Positions 33,589 to 40,956 of a stretch of 64,000 nt of DNA are shown one piece after another. The notes below the pieces were generated by a model that did not search any database, was not told the origin of the DNA, and saw only the letters and a list, made by a program, of their open reading frames with translations. The stretch lies in contig NZ_JNIQ01000001.1 in NCBI RefSeq assembly GCF_000702585.1, positions 1,803,001 to 1,867,000 on the forward strand, read 5' to 3'. Numbering within the stretch: the first letter of the stretch is position 1; the number at the start of each line of letters is the position of its first letter. Source of the stretch: Exiguobacterium aurantiacum DSM 6208 (GTDB taxonomy: Bacteria; Bacillota; Bacilli; Exiguobacteriales; Exiguobacteriaceae). The translations under genes and the position numbers were made by a program.

Positions 33589-33993
33589 TCAGTCGATGGT
33601 GATCGCTTCACCTGTCCAACGAATGCTCGCTTCTAGCACGTTCCCGTTGTCATCGATATGTTCAAAACTTAATTTCCCGTCGGCGATGATGGTACACAGG
33701 CCGACACGAACGAGGTCGCTCCAGTCACGGCGCGTCTGAACCGATGCATCGAATAGCGGGATCGATTCAGGAAAACGTTCATGCAGATGGGCCAAGTTAT
33801 GGTGATCGAAATGGTAAGGCCGTTTTGACAATTCGTTCGGTGCTTTAATGTCGAACGGCTCAAAACCTTGGACGAGTCGATTTTTACGATAGAAGGCGAA
33901 CACGCCGTTATTTGGGTGGAGCGCTTTAATGTCATCGATTTCAATCACATAGGTCAGCCGTTGGATCCAACCGTTCTTTGCATCTTGACGCAT
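33589..33993 (-). CDS. Hypothetical protein, 134 aa
   Basis: ATG 33993 has AAGGAGGG 6 bases upstream. It contains a His-rich centre (RPYHFDHHNLAHLHERFP) and a beta-rich C-terminus. No TM or signal. I do not recognise the family. It is divergent from rnpB and shares the intergenic region with the rnpB promoter. Confidence 0.65.
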   Translation of the reverse strand: MRQDAKNGWIQRLTYVIEIDDIKALHPNNGVFAFYRKNRLVQGFEPFDIKAPNELSKRPYHFDHHNLAHLHERFPESIPLFDASVQTRRDWSDLVRVGLCTIIADGKLSFEHIDDNGNVLEASIRWTGEAITID

Positions 33994-34069
33994 CAAAATC
34001 CCTCCTTGTTCAATGGAACACGCCTTATTTTAGCGCTGACCGCCATGAAAATCAAGTTCAGCTTGTCGG

Positions 34070-34098
34070 TTGTCAACGTGACGTTTATCGGCTACAAT
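34070..34098 (+). promoter_or_regulatory. Sigma-A promoter of rnpB
   Basis: TTGTCA (34070-34075), 17-base spacer, TACAAT (34093-34098), about 7 bases before the RNA 5' end. Confidence 0.8.
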
Positions 34099-34104
34099 GG
34101 GTGA

Positions 34105-34495
34105 AGTGACTATGAGGTCTGGACAATCGCGGGGCGCAAGCTTTGAGGAAAGTCCATGCTCGCACAGCCTGTGATGGCTGTAGTGATCGTGCTACACGAA
34201 AAGATAAGTGTAGGCAACGCAAGTTGACGGCAGAAGAAGCACCTAAGTCCTCGGATATGGTGCAAGCTTCTTGAAAGTGCCACAGTGACGGAGTCTGACC
34301 GGAAACGTTCAGAGTGGAACGAGGTAAACCCCACGAGCGAGAAACCCAAACTATGGTAGGGGAACTTCCTGACCGGAACCGAACGGGACGGAGGGCGCCA
34401 GACGGCGCAGATAGATGATTGTCACTCCATCGTGCCAGGGAGACCGTTATGAGCACCGGAGTACAGAACATGGCTTACAGGGCAGCATAGTCTCT
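34105..34495 (+). ncRNA. rnpB: RNase P RNA, Bacillus (B) type
   Basis: The universally conserved segments are present in order: GAGGAAAGTCCATGCTCGCAC, GAAAGTGCCACAGTGACG, GTGGAACGAGGTAAACCCC, ACGAGCGAGAAACCCAAA, AGATAGATGATTGTCA and ACAGAACATGGCTTACAG. P1 closes GACTATG (34108-34114) with CATAGTC (34486-34492). The RNA cleaves the 5' leader of tRNA precursors with the RnpA protein. Ends are estimated from P1 and the promoter. Confidence 0.97.
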
Positions 34496-34510
34496 TATCT
34501 TACATCGACC

Positions 34511-34545
34511 AGGAGTTCAAGCAATCCTACTTGAGCTCCTTTTTA
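34511..34545 (+). terminator. Terminator of rnpB
   Basis: AGGAGTTCAAG / CTTGAGCTCCT stem with an 8-base loop, followed by five T. Confidence 0.88.
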
Positions 34546-34586
34546 CTTGACCATTTTAGGACGAACAAATAGAAAGTAGGGATACT

Positions 34587-35753
34587 ATGGCAAAACGAAA
34601 ATTGATCGCCACAGCGGCGATGGGCATCGAGGCGCTCGTCGCCAAAGAAGTGCGTGACCTCGGCTATACGTGTGAAGTCGAGAACGGTCGCGTCTACATC
34701 GACGCCGAGATGGAGGATATTCCTCGCCTGAACTTATGGCTCCGTACGGCCGACCGCGTCAAGCTCGTCGTCGCCGAGTTCAAGGCGACGACGTTCACCG
34801 AGCTGTTCGACGGGGTCGTCGATCTTTCATGGACGGATTTGATGCCGTGGGACGCCCGGTTCATCGTCGACGGCCGCTCGGTCAAGTCGAAGCTGTTCTC
34901 GATTCGCGACTGTCAGAAGATCACCGAGAAGGCGATCGTCGACGCGATGCAGCGCGGCTATAATAAACCGGGCGAATGGTTGCCGAAAACGGGGGCGTTC
35001 TATCCGATCGAGGTCGCCTTGTTGAAAGACGTGGCGACGATCACGATCGATACGTCGGGCGAGGCGCTCCACCGTCGCGGATACCGCGAACTTCATTCGC
35101 AAGCCCCGCTCAAAGAGACGATGGCCGCGGCCATGATCCAGCTGACGAACTGGAAGCCGGACATGCCGTTCTATGACGTCTTTACCGGCTCGGGTACGCT
35201 CGCCATCGAAGCCGCGCTCATCGGCCGTAACATCGCGCCTGGTCTCAACCGTGAGTTCTGCTCGCAAGACTGGCCGTGTGTGCCGAAGAAGGCATGGTAC
35301 GAGGCGATCAACGAGGCGAACGATAAAGCCGAGTGGGACAAGCCGCTCAAAATCTACGGCATCGATCTCGACCCGCGCATGGTCAAGCTCGCTAAGGACA
35401 ACGCCGAACTCGCCGACGTGCGTGACGCCATCACGTTCGTCCACAGTGACGCGGCCGCGTTGAAGCCGAAAGAAGAGTACGGCGTCATCATCGGTAACCC
35501 GCCATACGGGGAACGGTTGCAGACGGAAGAAGAGATCATCGACTTGTATGAACGGATCGGTCAACAGTTTGCCAAGTATCCGGGCTACAGCGTCTATATG
35601 CTGACGAGCTATGAGGACTTCGAGAAGGCGTACGGCCGCCCGGCGACGAAACGCCGCAAGCTGTACAACGGGAATATCGAGACGCAGTACTACCAGTTCT
35701 TCGGCAAACGTCCTCCGAGACGTTCAACAGAGCCATTTGTAGAGGGTAAGTAA
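34587..35753 (+). CDS. ypsC: THUMP-domain 23S rRNA guanine-N2 methyltransferase (YpsC/RlmL type), 3' end replaced by element
   Basis: 388 aa. N-terminal ferredoxin-like/THUMP region (residues 1-160), then a Rossmann methyltransferase with FTGSGTLAIEAAL (SAM site), YGIDLDPRMV and catalytic GNPPYGERL. It methylates 23S rRNA in the cytoplasm. The last residues after QYYQFFGKRPPRR are STEPFVEGK and come from an integrated element. The original end, PKEETSENK, survives downstream of attR (42963-42993). Both tails are nine residues, so insertion keeps the protein length. Its native terminator is now 7.3 kb away; an element-borne hairpin at 35809-35836 replaces it. Confidence 0.93.
   Translation: MAKRKLIATAAMGIEALVAKEVRDLGYTCEVENGRVYIDAEMEDIPRLNLWLRTADRVKLVVAEFKATTFTELFDGVVDLSWTDLMPWDARFIVDGRSVKSKLFSIRDCQKITEKAIVDAMQRGYNKPGEWLPKTGAFYPIEVALLKDVATITIDTSGEALHRRGYRELHSQAPLKETMAAAMIQLTNWKPDMPFYDVFTGSGTLAIEAALIGRNIAPGLNREFCSQDWPCVPKKAWYEAINEANDKAEWDKPLKIYGIDLDPRMVKLAKDNAELADVRDAITFVHSDAAALKPKEEYGVIIGNPPYGERLQTEEEIIDLYERIGQQFAKYPGYSVYMLTSYEDFEKAYGRPATKRRKLYNGNIETQYYQFFGKRPPRRSTEPFVEGK
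35685..35722 (+). repeat. attL core: 38-bp direct repeat in ypsC
   Basis: CAGTACTACCAGTTCTTCGG (first 20 bases) and the rest of the 38-bp core, ending CCTCCGAGACG, occur identically at 42925-42962, exactly 7,240 bases away. It encodes QYYQFFGKRPPR of YpsC. This is the expected mark of site-specific integration into the 3' end of a conserved gene. Confidence 0.93.
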
Positions 35754-35759
35754 TCACCC

Positions 35760-35778
35760 ATTGCACACTAATTGCACA
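35760..35778 (+). repeat. Putative integrase arm sites, left end
   Basis: ATTGCACAC (35760-35768) and ATTGCACAA (35770-35778), direct repeats 38 bases inside attL. The same 9-mer is repeated three times inside attR (42789-42835). Confidence 0.6.
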
Positions 35779-35808
35779 ATTTTTATTTTTTTCTGCCGCA
35801 GATACACG

Positions 35809-35836
35809 AAAACCGCTCCCTAGAGCGGTTTTTTTT
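35809..35836 (+). terminator. Element-borne terminator serving ypsC
   Basis: AAAACCGCTC-CCTA-GAGCGGTTTT followed by T-run on the plus strand. It overlaps the 3' end of the integrase reading frame on the other strand. Confidence 0.85.
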
Positions 35837-36957
35837 ACGTCCTCGATCATGGTGGAGAAGAGCTCGGTCGTGTCTCCCTGAGTAGTGTGCAATACGTGAG
35901 CGTAGATATCCATCGTCGTTTTGGCATCTGCATGGCCCAATCGTTCCTGGATGACCTTCGCATGGACGCCGGCCTTGATGAGCAGCGTCGCAGGGGTATG
36001 TCGTAGTTCACGCATCGTGATCTCAGGAACCTCGGCCGTTTTGACGGTCAGGTTATGACGTCGTCGCAACCCAGAGTACCAGACATAGGCGCCCTTGATG
36101 CCGAGGCAGACAAGGTCCTCGTCGTTACGCCATCCGAACTTGACCATGTCATACTTCTGCCGGAGCCTGGACTTTTCGAGGAAGCGGTTCAACTGGTCGG
36201 GGATGGTGACGACCCGAACCTTCTTCCCTTTGGTCTGCTCGAACGAATAGCCGCCCTTCGTCTCGATGGCGGTACGGGCGATCGTGATTTGTTTGCGCTC
36301 GAGGTCGATGTCGGACTAACGGAGGGCCGTCGCCTCGCGGGCACGCATGTCGGTATAGACGATCAGGTGGACCGCTGTACGATAACCGTTCGCCATCGTC
36401 TCATCCGCCGTCTCGAGGTAACGTCTCAGCTCATCTGGTGTGAGCGTCTTGTATTCCTTCAAGCCCTCAGACAGTTTCTCGACGGCAGCCATCGGGTTGT
36501 CGGCCTTGTAATAGTCGAGACGGCGCGCCCAGGAGAAGAAGCCGACATATACGCTCCGGCGGATGTTGACGGTGTTCGGCTGTAGGCCAGCATCGAGATA
36601 TTCACGGAGCAGGCGGAGGCAGTGCTGAGGTTTCACATTCTCCATGTTGAGACGCTTGAACCAGCCCGGCACGTTCTCGACGAAACTGGTGTATGAGTGG
36701 TACGTCGTCTTGGCCATCGTCGTCTTGATGTAAAACTCGAGCCAGTCATCGAGCACCTCGCCGACACGTCCTTTCGGACGGACCTTGACGAACTCGCCTT
36801 CCTTCTGCGCACGGATCTGGTCGGCGACCCAATATTCGACCGTCTTCTTTCGTTCGTCGGAGAAGTAACGCTGCACGCGCTTGCTTTCCTCGTTGAACCC
36901 AAGTGAGAGCCGCACCTCCCATTTGCCGGTCTTCTAGTTCTTCTTGATGTTTGCCAT
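35833..36957 (-). pseudogene. Tyrosine recombinase/integrase with two in-frame TAG codons
   Basis: From ATG 36957 (AAAGGAGG upstream) a single frame encodes a phage-type integrase: N-terminal AP2-like region MANIKKN-stop-KTGKWEVRLSLG, SAM-like core-binding domain, and catalytic domain with MRAREATALR-stop-SDIDLERKQITI, ELRHTPATLLIKAGV, ERLGHADAKTTMDIYAHV (nucleophile Tyr). TAG codons are at 36934-36936 (codon 8) and 36316-36318 (about codon 214, where relatives usually have Trp: TGG to TAG). In box II the expected HxxR is RELR, so the catalytic His is also lost. The frame has no stop before attL and runs on into ypsC antisense to 35536. Most likely inactive; amber suppression is a remote alternative. 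Confidence 0.83.
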
Positions 36958-36990
36958 TCACGTCAACCTCCTTTTACACTGGCAAATATT

Positions 36991-37006
36991 ACGAACGTAC
37001 TTTCGT
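36991..37006 (-). promoter_or_regulatory. LexA-like box upstream of integrase
   Basis: ACGAACGTACTTTCGT differs from the Bacillus SOS box core (CGAAC-N4-GTTCG) at one base. It lies 34 bases upstream of the integrase start, fitting damage-induced excision. The 253-bp region 36958-37210 holds only this, a second box and promoter-like AT-rich sequence. Confidence 0.5.
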
Positions 37007-37125
37007 TTTTTTGTTGTTTCAAGTTTAACAAATTATGAACGCGGAAATACTAAAAATAGAACTGATTACTCTTTTCGCACTTTTTTTTACCATTCTCGCA
37101 ACATTATTGTTATTATTAATACGAA

Positions 37126-37155
37126 TATAAGTCAAAAATAAGAACAGACGTTCTT
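37126..37155 (+). promoter_or_regulatory. Promoter region with LexA box for the Panacea operon
   Basis: AAGAAC-AGAC-GTTCTT (37140-37155) has perfect 6-bp half-sites and matches GAACRNRYGTTC of the Gram-positive SOS box throughout. TATAAG (37126-37131) upstream may be the -10, placing the operator at the transcription start, 55 bases before the first gene. Confidence 0.58.
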
Positions 37156-37210
37156 GGTCAACGTAATTTAGAACGAGCGGAAGTGAATTATTTAGTAAGG
37201 GGGAATAGTT

Positions 37211-37678
37211 ATGTATGATGTACAGCAAATTGTGAGGTTTTTCTTAAGTATGGATGACATGACACCAAAAAAACTTCAAAAACTATTATATTATGCTTAT
37301 TCGTGGTTCTTAGTATTCGAAAATGAAAAAGTGATAGATAATCCTGCTCCTATTCGTTTGTTTAATGAGAGAATCGAGGCATGGGTTCATGGGCCAGTTG
37401 TCCCTAAAATTTATCATCAGTTCAAGGATAGAGGAGCTAATAACATTCCTAAAGATGAAAGCTTTGTTCCTGATGAAGCAGGATTTACAGCTGAGACTTT
37501 AGAAATTTTGTTTCAAGTGTGGGATGTCTATGGCAAATATAACGGAAATCAACTTGAATCTATCAGTCATCAAGAAGAGCCTTGGAAAGAGGCGCGTGGG
37601 GACCGGTCACCGATTGCCATCTGTAACAACATCATCAATGATGAAACGATTTTTGAGACTTATGGATCTCGTTTATAA
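37211..37678 (+). CDS. Panacea-domain (DUF4065/SocA-like) protein, putative antitoxin
   Basis: 155 aa. The Panacea signature is clear: MTPKKLQKLLYYAYSWFLVF (residues 18-37), RIEAWVHGPVVPKIYHQFKD (about 58-77), and the C-terminal QLESISHQEEPWKEAR. Panacea domains serve as antitoxins paired with varied toxins (PanAT systems) and, in SocA, as a proteolysis adaptor. GGGGG is 6 bases before ATG 37211. The next gene starts 12 bases later, in the usual antitoxin-toxin layout. Base composition is far more AT-rich than the flanking chromosome. Cytoplasmic, no TM. Confidence 0.88.
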   Translation: MYDVQQIVRFFLSMDDMTPKKLQKLLYYAYSWFLVFENEKVIDNPAPIRLFNERIEAWVHGPVVPKIYHQFKDRGANNIPKDESFVPDEAGFTAETLEILFQVWDVYGKYNGNQLESISHQEEPWKEARGDRSPIAICNNIINDETIFETYGSRL

Positions 37679-37690
37679 GAGGAAATAATA

Positions 37691-38392
37691 ATGCCGGAGC
37701 CTATTCGAAAAAATATACATGATATCAATGCTTTTGCAGACGGAGTAAAATCACCTGAGAAAGAAATAAAATCTTCAACACTACCTCGAGAAGCTAATCA
37801 TCCTCAATTTTTTCTCTCGAATCCAGATTGGATGCGTGGAGCAAGAGTCAAAGGCGGTATGACAACCTATCTTAAGGATGCGGAGCAATATGCTGAAAAG
37901 ATAGCCTTCATAATGATATCTTTACTTCCGAAGTTGATGAAGGATTGGAAAAGTCTTTACCCTAATCCGAATGCACGTCAATTTCCACATTGTCATGTAC
38001 TGAATGGGAATGCATTAAAACGTGCAAAAGATATAATTAATGAGATTTATCCGGATGCTGACTATTCTTCCGAGTATCTTAAAAACATATGGCAGTTTGG
38101 TTTTTCACAAGGGATTCGTCTAGTGTGTGGGGTTAACAACAATGATGAGATTTATCCTTTCTTCGTAGATTACCATCACCTACTTAATCCAGATAAAAAT
38201 TATAATCAGCAAGATTTTGCTTCTTTTAGGTATTGTCCAAAGGTTTTAGCCAATGTGTCTAATCAAACTTTTGACAATGTAGGTTACGCTTCTATTCTCC
38301 ATTTGCCACAAGACAAAGCATCTGATCTTTTAAATGATGTGTGTGATACGTGTAAAGACATTGTATATGACATGTACGAAGAATTGATTTGA
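37691..38392 (+). CDS. Unrecognised partner of the Panacea protein, putative toxin
   Basis: 233 aa, AT-rich, co-oriented 12 bases after the Panacea gene with AGAGGAAA upstream of ATG 37691, and ended by its own terminator. No TM or signal. The centre (FGFSQGIRLVCGVNNNDE, then YPFFVDYHHLLNPDKNY) is a beta-rich segment ending in an Asp/His/His cluster; the N-terminal 80 residues are less ordered. I do not recognise a known toxin fold (not a RelA/SpoT, Fic or RelE pattern that I can defend). Function as toxin is inferred only from its position next to a Panacea gene. Confidence 0.72.
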   Translation: MPEPIRKNIHDINAFADGVKSPEKEIKSSTLPREANHPQFFLSNPDWMRGARVKGGMTTYLKDAEQYAEKIAFIMISLLPKLMKDWKSLYPNPNARQFPHCHVLNGNALKRAKDIINEIYPDADYSSEYLKNIWQFGFSQGIRLVCGVNNNDEIYPFFVDYHHLLNPDKNYNQQDFASFRYCPKVLANVSNQTFDNVGYASILHLPQDKASDLLNDVCDTCKDIVYDMYEELI

Positions 38393-38398
38393 GGATAA

Positions 38399-38419
38399 CG
38401 AGCCGAAAGGCTCTTTTTT
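38399..38419 (+). terminator. Terminator of Panacea operon
   Basis: CGAGCC-GAAA-GGCTC followed by TTTTTT, 8 bases after the partner stop. The HNH gene ends in a near-identical hairpin. Confidence 0.88.
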
Positions 38420-38462
38420 GTCTTCAATTCGTACCAACTGCTTATTTTATTTACATATTTAT

Positions 38463-38470
38463 TAAAAAAA
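38463..38470 (+). repeat. 8-bp target-site duplication, left copy
   Basis: TAAAAAAA, repeated at 39781-39788 directly outside the other IS end. Low complexity weakens it, but length fits ISL3. Confidence 0.7.
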
Positions 38471-38476
38471 GGCTCA

Positions 38477-39658
38477 TCACCATAATCCGTGGTTGACACT
38501 GGTGCGACCGATTTCTAACCGCAGCCTCAAGAAGAAACGGTCTAGGTTCCGATAGCCGTATGCTCGCCGTTTGATGAGCTTGATCTTGTTGTTCGTCCCC
38601 TCCATCTTCCCGTTCGAGAGTCGTGAAAGGATCGTCCTTTGGACCGCCTTCTCTCTGGCCTGAATCGTCTTCGCGATCTTCGCCAGGGGCCCGCACGGGT
38701 GGAACCGGTATCGGGACAGCCAATCTGACAGCCGGCGCCTCGCTTGGACGTCGCTCGACGCCTTCAGCACATAGCGGATGTGTTGGAGGCCCCGGTAAAC
38801 CTCGCGCGTGACCCTGTCCTCGGCGAGGCATGCCCGGACAATCTCATGACCTTCGGCCGTCAGTTCCTCCGGGCGTCGCGCGAGTGACCGATCGATTGAC
38901 CGGACATGGTACTGGCGCTTCGTGTCGTCCAAGAAACGCCTCCGGCGTCGGAGTGCCTCGGTGAAGAACTGGACGAGATGGAACCGGTCGAGTACATGGT
39001 CCGCATCCGGGAACACGCGTGCGATCGCATTCGCCATCGCAGGGGCGAAATCGCTGACGACGGTCATCACGGTCCCGGGGACCGACGCGAGTGCGGCCGT
39101 GACCGCCGACTCGTCTCGCCCTGGGACGATGGAGAGCAGTCGCCCGCTTTCTGCGTCCAGGACGGCGGTCGCATAATGATGGCCCTTCCGCGTGGCGAAC
39201 TCGTCCACGAGCACGTGACGGGCATCCGCCTCCTCGATTCCTTTCGATGCATGAAGATAGAACCACCGTTCCACGGTGGTGTAAGGGAGTTCATATTCAC
39301 GGGCGACGTCCGCGATCGTCCTCCCGTGACATCGTCGTGCGATGGCCTCACGGAAAGAACGTGTGGAGGAGTGACCCAAACCGAGCCCATAGTCATGGAC
39401 GAACGTGAGTTCGCATGCCCCGCAGCGTTGGCGCGGGATGTCGAGCTCGATCCAAATCGTACCGACTCCCCAGGCGTAGCCGTGACGGAATCGGCGTCGC
39501 GTTTTGGCGTGACGCGTCGTCCCGCACCCGCAGACCGAACATGCGACGTCCCGGTCTCGTACAGAGACCGGGAAGACATGGGGTTCCTCGTCAGAGGGCG
39601 CCTCGATTTGAAAAAACGGTGGCAGTGGAAGAATTAATTTGATAAACTGTTGGGACAA
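38477..39658 (-). CDS. ISL3-family transposase
   Basis: 393 aa from TTG 39658 (GGAG 8 bases upstream). An N-terminal zinc-finger with Cys pairs (CSVCGCG ... RCGACELTF) is followed by an HTH (RTIADVAREYELPYTTVERW) and a DDE domain: DEFATRKGHHYATAV, VVSDFAPAMANA, HLVQFF and the final Glu in NGKMEGTNNKIKLIKR. The frame is intact and the stop lies inside IRL. It should be active for cut-and-paste transposition. Confidence 0.93.
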   Translation of the reverse strand: MSQQFIKLILPLPPFFQIEAPSDEEPHVFPVSVRDRDVACSVCGCGTTRHAKTRRRFRHGYAWGVGTIWIELDIPRQRCGACELTFVHDYGLGLGHSSTRSFREAIARRCHGRTIADVAREYELPYTTVERWFYLHASKGIEEADARHVLVDEFATRKGHHYATAVLDAESGRLLSIVPGRDESAVTAALASVPGTVMTVVSDFAPAMANAIARVFPDADHVLDRFHLVQFFTEALRRRRRFLDDTKRQYHVRSIDRSLARRPEELTAEGHEIVRACLAEDRVTREVYRGLQHIRYVLKASSDVQARRRLSDWLSRYRFHPCGPLAKIAKTIQAREKAVQRTILSRLSNGKMEGTNNKIKLIKRRAYGYRNLDRFFLRLRLEIGRTSVNHGLW

Positions 39659-39722
39659 AGCGAAAACTCCAATCGTGGTTTGTCTAGACAACAATTACGA
39701 TACTGGGGTTTTCGCTTTTTTT
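39659..39722 (+). terminator. Fold-back structure in the IS 5' region
   Basis: GCGAAAACTCC (39660-39670) pairs with GGGGTTTTCGC (39705-39715), with inner ATCGT/ACGAT and a TTGTCTAGACAA palindrome, then seven T on the plus strand. It would stop transcription coming from the left antisense to the transposase, and lies in the leader of the transposase mRNA on the minus strand. Confidence 0.65.
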
Positions 39723-39780
39723 CTATTTCCGAGCACTGTTCTTAGAATCCGAGGTCAACCACACGTTTTGGTGATGAACC

Positions 39781-39788
39781 TAAAAAAA
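39781..39788 (+). repeat. 8-bp target-site duplication, right copy
   Basis: TAAAAAAA adjacent to IRR; identical to 38463-38470. Confidence 0.7.
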
Positions 39789-39901
39789 TTAACTTTATGA
39801 TAGATAAGTGGTAATTTAATACTATATATTGATTATTTAAGTTATTTTCACATTAGATAAACTGCTAATCATTTTATAAAAATAAATTTGAGGTGAAGAA
39901 A

Positions 39902-40663
39902 ATGAGCAAAAAAAGTGAAAGAGTCCCCATTCCTTCACAACTTAAAAGACAGATTAGAACAGAAGCTGGGTTTGGTTGTGTTTTTTGTGGAATGCCAATC
40001 ATTGAATATCACCACATCATACCTCACGCAATTGTAAAAAAACACGAAGCGGAAAACTTGGTTGCATTGTGTGGGAATCATCACAATAGTTTTCACAACA
40101 ATATCATTCCCGTGGAAGAGGTGTATTTTAGAAAAGAAAATCCGTTTAACTTATCGAACGAAGAAGTTAGAAGTCAATTTTGGTTGGGGAGCTACGATAC
40201 ACTTAAGCTCGAATTGGGATCTTGTACTTTTATAGATGTCCCAAAAATTTTCACTGTGAATGAGTTTCCATTGATTGAGATAAAAAAAGACAATTTAGGA
40301 AGACCATTATTAAATATTAAATTCTATGACGAGAAAAATGTGTTGATTGCAGAGATTGTCGATAACGAGTGGATTGTAAATAGAAATACCGATAAAGTGT
40401 GGGATTTACAGTGGAGTCAAGGAGAATTGAAAATAAATTCGGCTTCTAGGAAAATCCATCTAATTTTTAAAGTCAATTCAATAAAGAATACTGTTGAGCT
40501 AAGAGCAAATTTGTATTACAAAGGTGTTTTAATTAAAATAAATCCTGATTCGATTGAAGCTAAACTAGGGAACCAGGATGCTATAAAAAACAAAGGACTT
40601 TTAGCTATTTTTAAGAATACGACTATGAGGAGCTGTGATGTGGGAATCGTAATTCAAGTGTAG
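39902..40663 (+). CDS. HNH endonuclease with uncharacterised C-terminal domain
   Basis: 253 aa from ATG 39902 (GAGGTG 6 bases upstream). Residues about 22-70 form an HNH/McrA-type nuclease: CVFCG, EYHHIIPHA, NLVALCGNHHNSFH, with the metal-binding Cys pair and the catalytic HH/H. Residues about 95-250 form a beta-strand-rich region (LLNIKFYDEKNVLIAEI, KIHLIFKVNSIKNTVELRA) resembling no domain I know; it may recognise a ligand or DNA. AT-rich, like the Panacea operon, with a matching terminator. It fits a defence or interference role in the element, but that is inference. Confidence 0.85.
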   Translation: MSKKSERVPIPSQLKRQIRTEAGFGCVFCGMPIIEYHHIIPHAIVKKHEAENLVALCGNHHNSFHNNIIPVEEVYFRKENPFNLSNEEVRSQFWLGSYDTLKLELGSCTFIDVPKIFTVNEFPLIEIKKDNLGRPLLNIKFYDEKNVLIAEIVDNEWIVNRNTDKVWDLQWSQGELKINSASRKIHLIFKVNSIKNTVELRANLYYKGVLIKINPDSIEAKLGNQDAIKNKGLLAIFKNTTMRSCDVGIVIQV

Positions 40664-40686
40664 CTATCATATCGTTGTATAATGCT

Positions 40687-40708
40687 TCGAGCCGCTAGGC
40701 TCTTTTTT
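40687..40708 (+). terminator. Terminator of the HNH gene
   Basis: CGAGCC-GCTA-GGCTC followed by TTTTTT. Confidence 0.87.
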
Positions 40709-40788
40709 ACGTTTAGTCAAAAAGTGCAAAGATAATTTGAAATAATAAAAGACACGGTAAGGGTCTTGGTTGTTTAATGTGCAGTATT

Positions 40789-40956
40789 TTATGAGCTTGA
40801 TGCAGCAGCTTCACTCTCTGACAAAATTTGAAGCGTTCGATTATATTCCTCGGCTTGCGCCAACTTCGTAATCTCAAGCGTTTGGTCGAATTCCTGCTTG
40901 ATGACGTCGGCGACCTCGTAGATGTTGACCTTGAAAAACTCCTTACGGAAGCTCAT
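40789..40956 (-). pseudogene. Short minus-strand reading frame, probable gene fragment
   Basis: 55 aa from ATG 40956: MSFRKEFFKVNIYEVADVIK, then a coil-like EFDQTLEITKLAQAEEYNRT and a Ser-rich end. Composition looks coding, but the N-terminal part is antisense to the holin-like frame, there is no good ribosome site, and the longer frame to 41079 is a shadow. I take it as the remnant of a gene joined to the holin remnant by recombination near 40920-40960. No function can be given. Confidence 0.4.

Larger units (their letters stand above)
38471..39780 (-). mobile_element. Complete ISL3-family insertion sequence (1,310 bp)
   Basis: 27-bp imperfect terminal inverted repeats, IRL 38471-38497 (GGCTCATCACCATAATCCGT...) and IRR 39754-39780 (complement reads GGTTCATCACCAAAACGTGT...), match at about 22 positions. 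Both are flanked by an 8-bp duplication. One transposase gene fills the element. It is GC-rich like the chromosome, unlike the AT-rich genes on either side, so it entered the island separately. Confidence 0.92.

Noticed and set aside
35884-35893. Reverse copy of ATTGCACACT as another arm site
   Set aside because: It lies in the conserved HVLHTT coding region of the integrase and has the opposite orientation; probably coincidence.
35536-36192. Reading frame of 218 residues taken as a separate gene
   Set aside because: It is the in-frame continuation of the integrase after its second TAG, and its last 60 residues are antisense to ypsC across attL.
36315-36957. Stop-codon recoding (amber suppression) in this organism
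   Set aside because: All other genes in the window use or avoid TAG normally and the integrase also lost its catalytic His; simple decay explains it.
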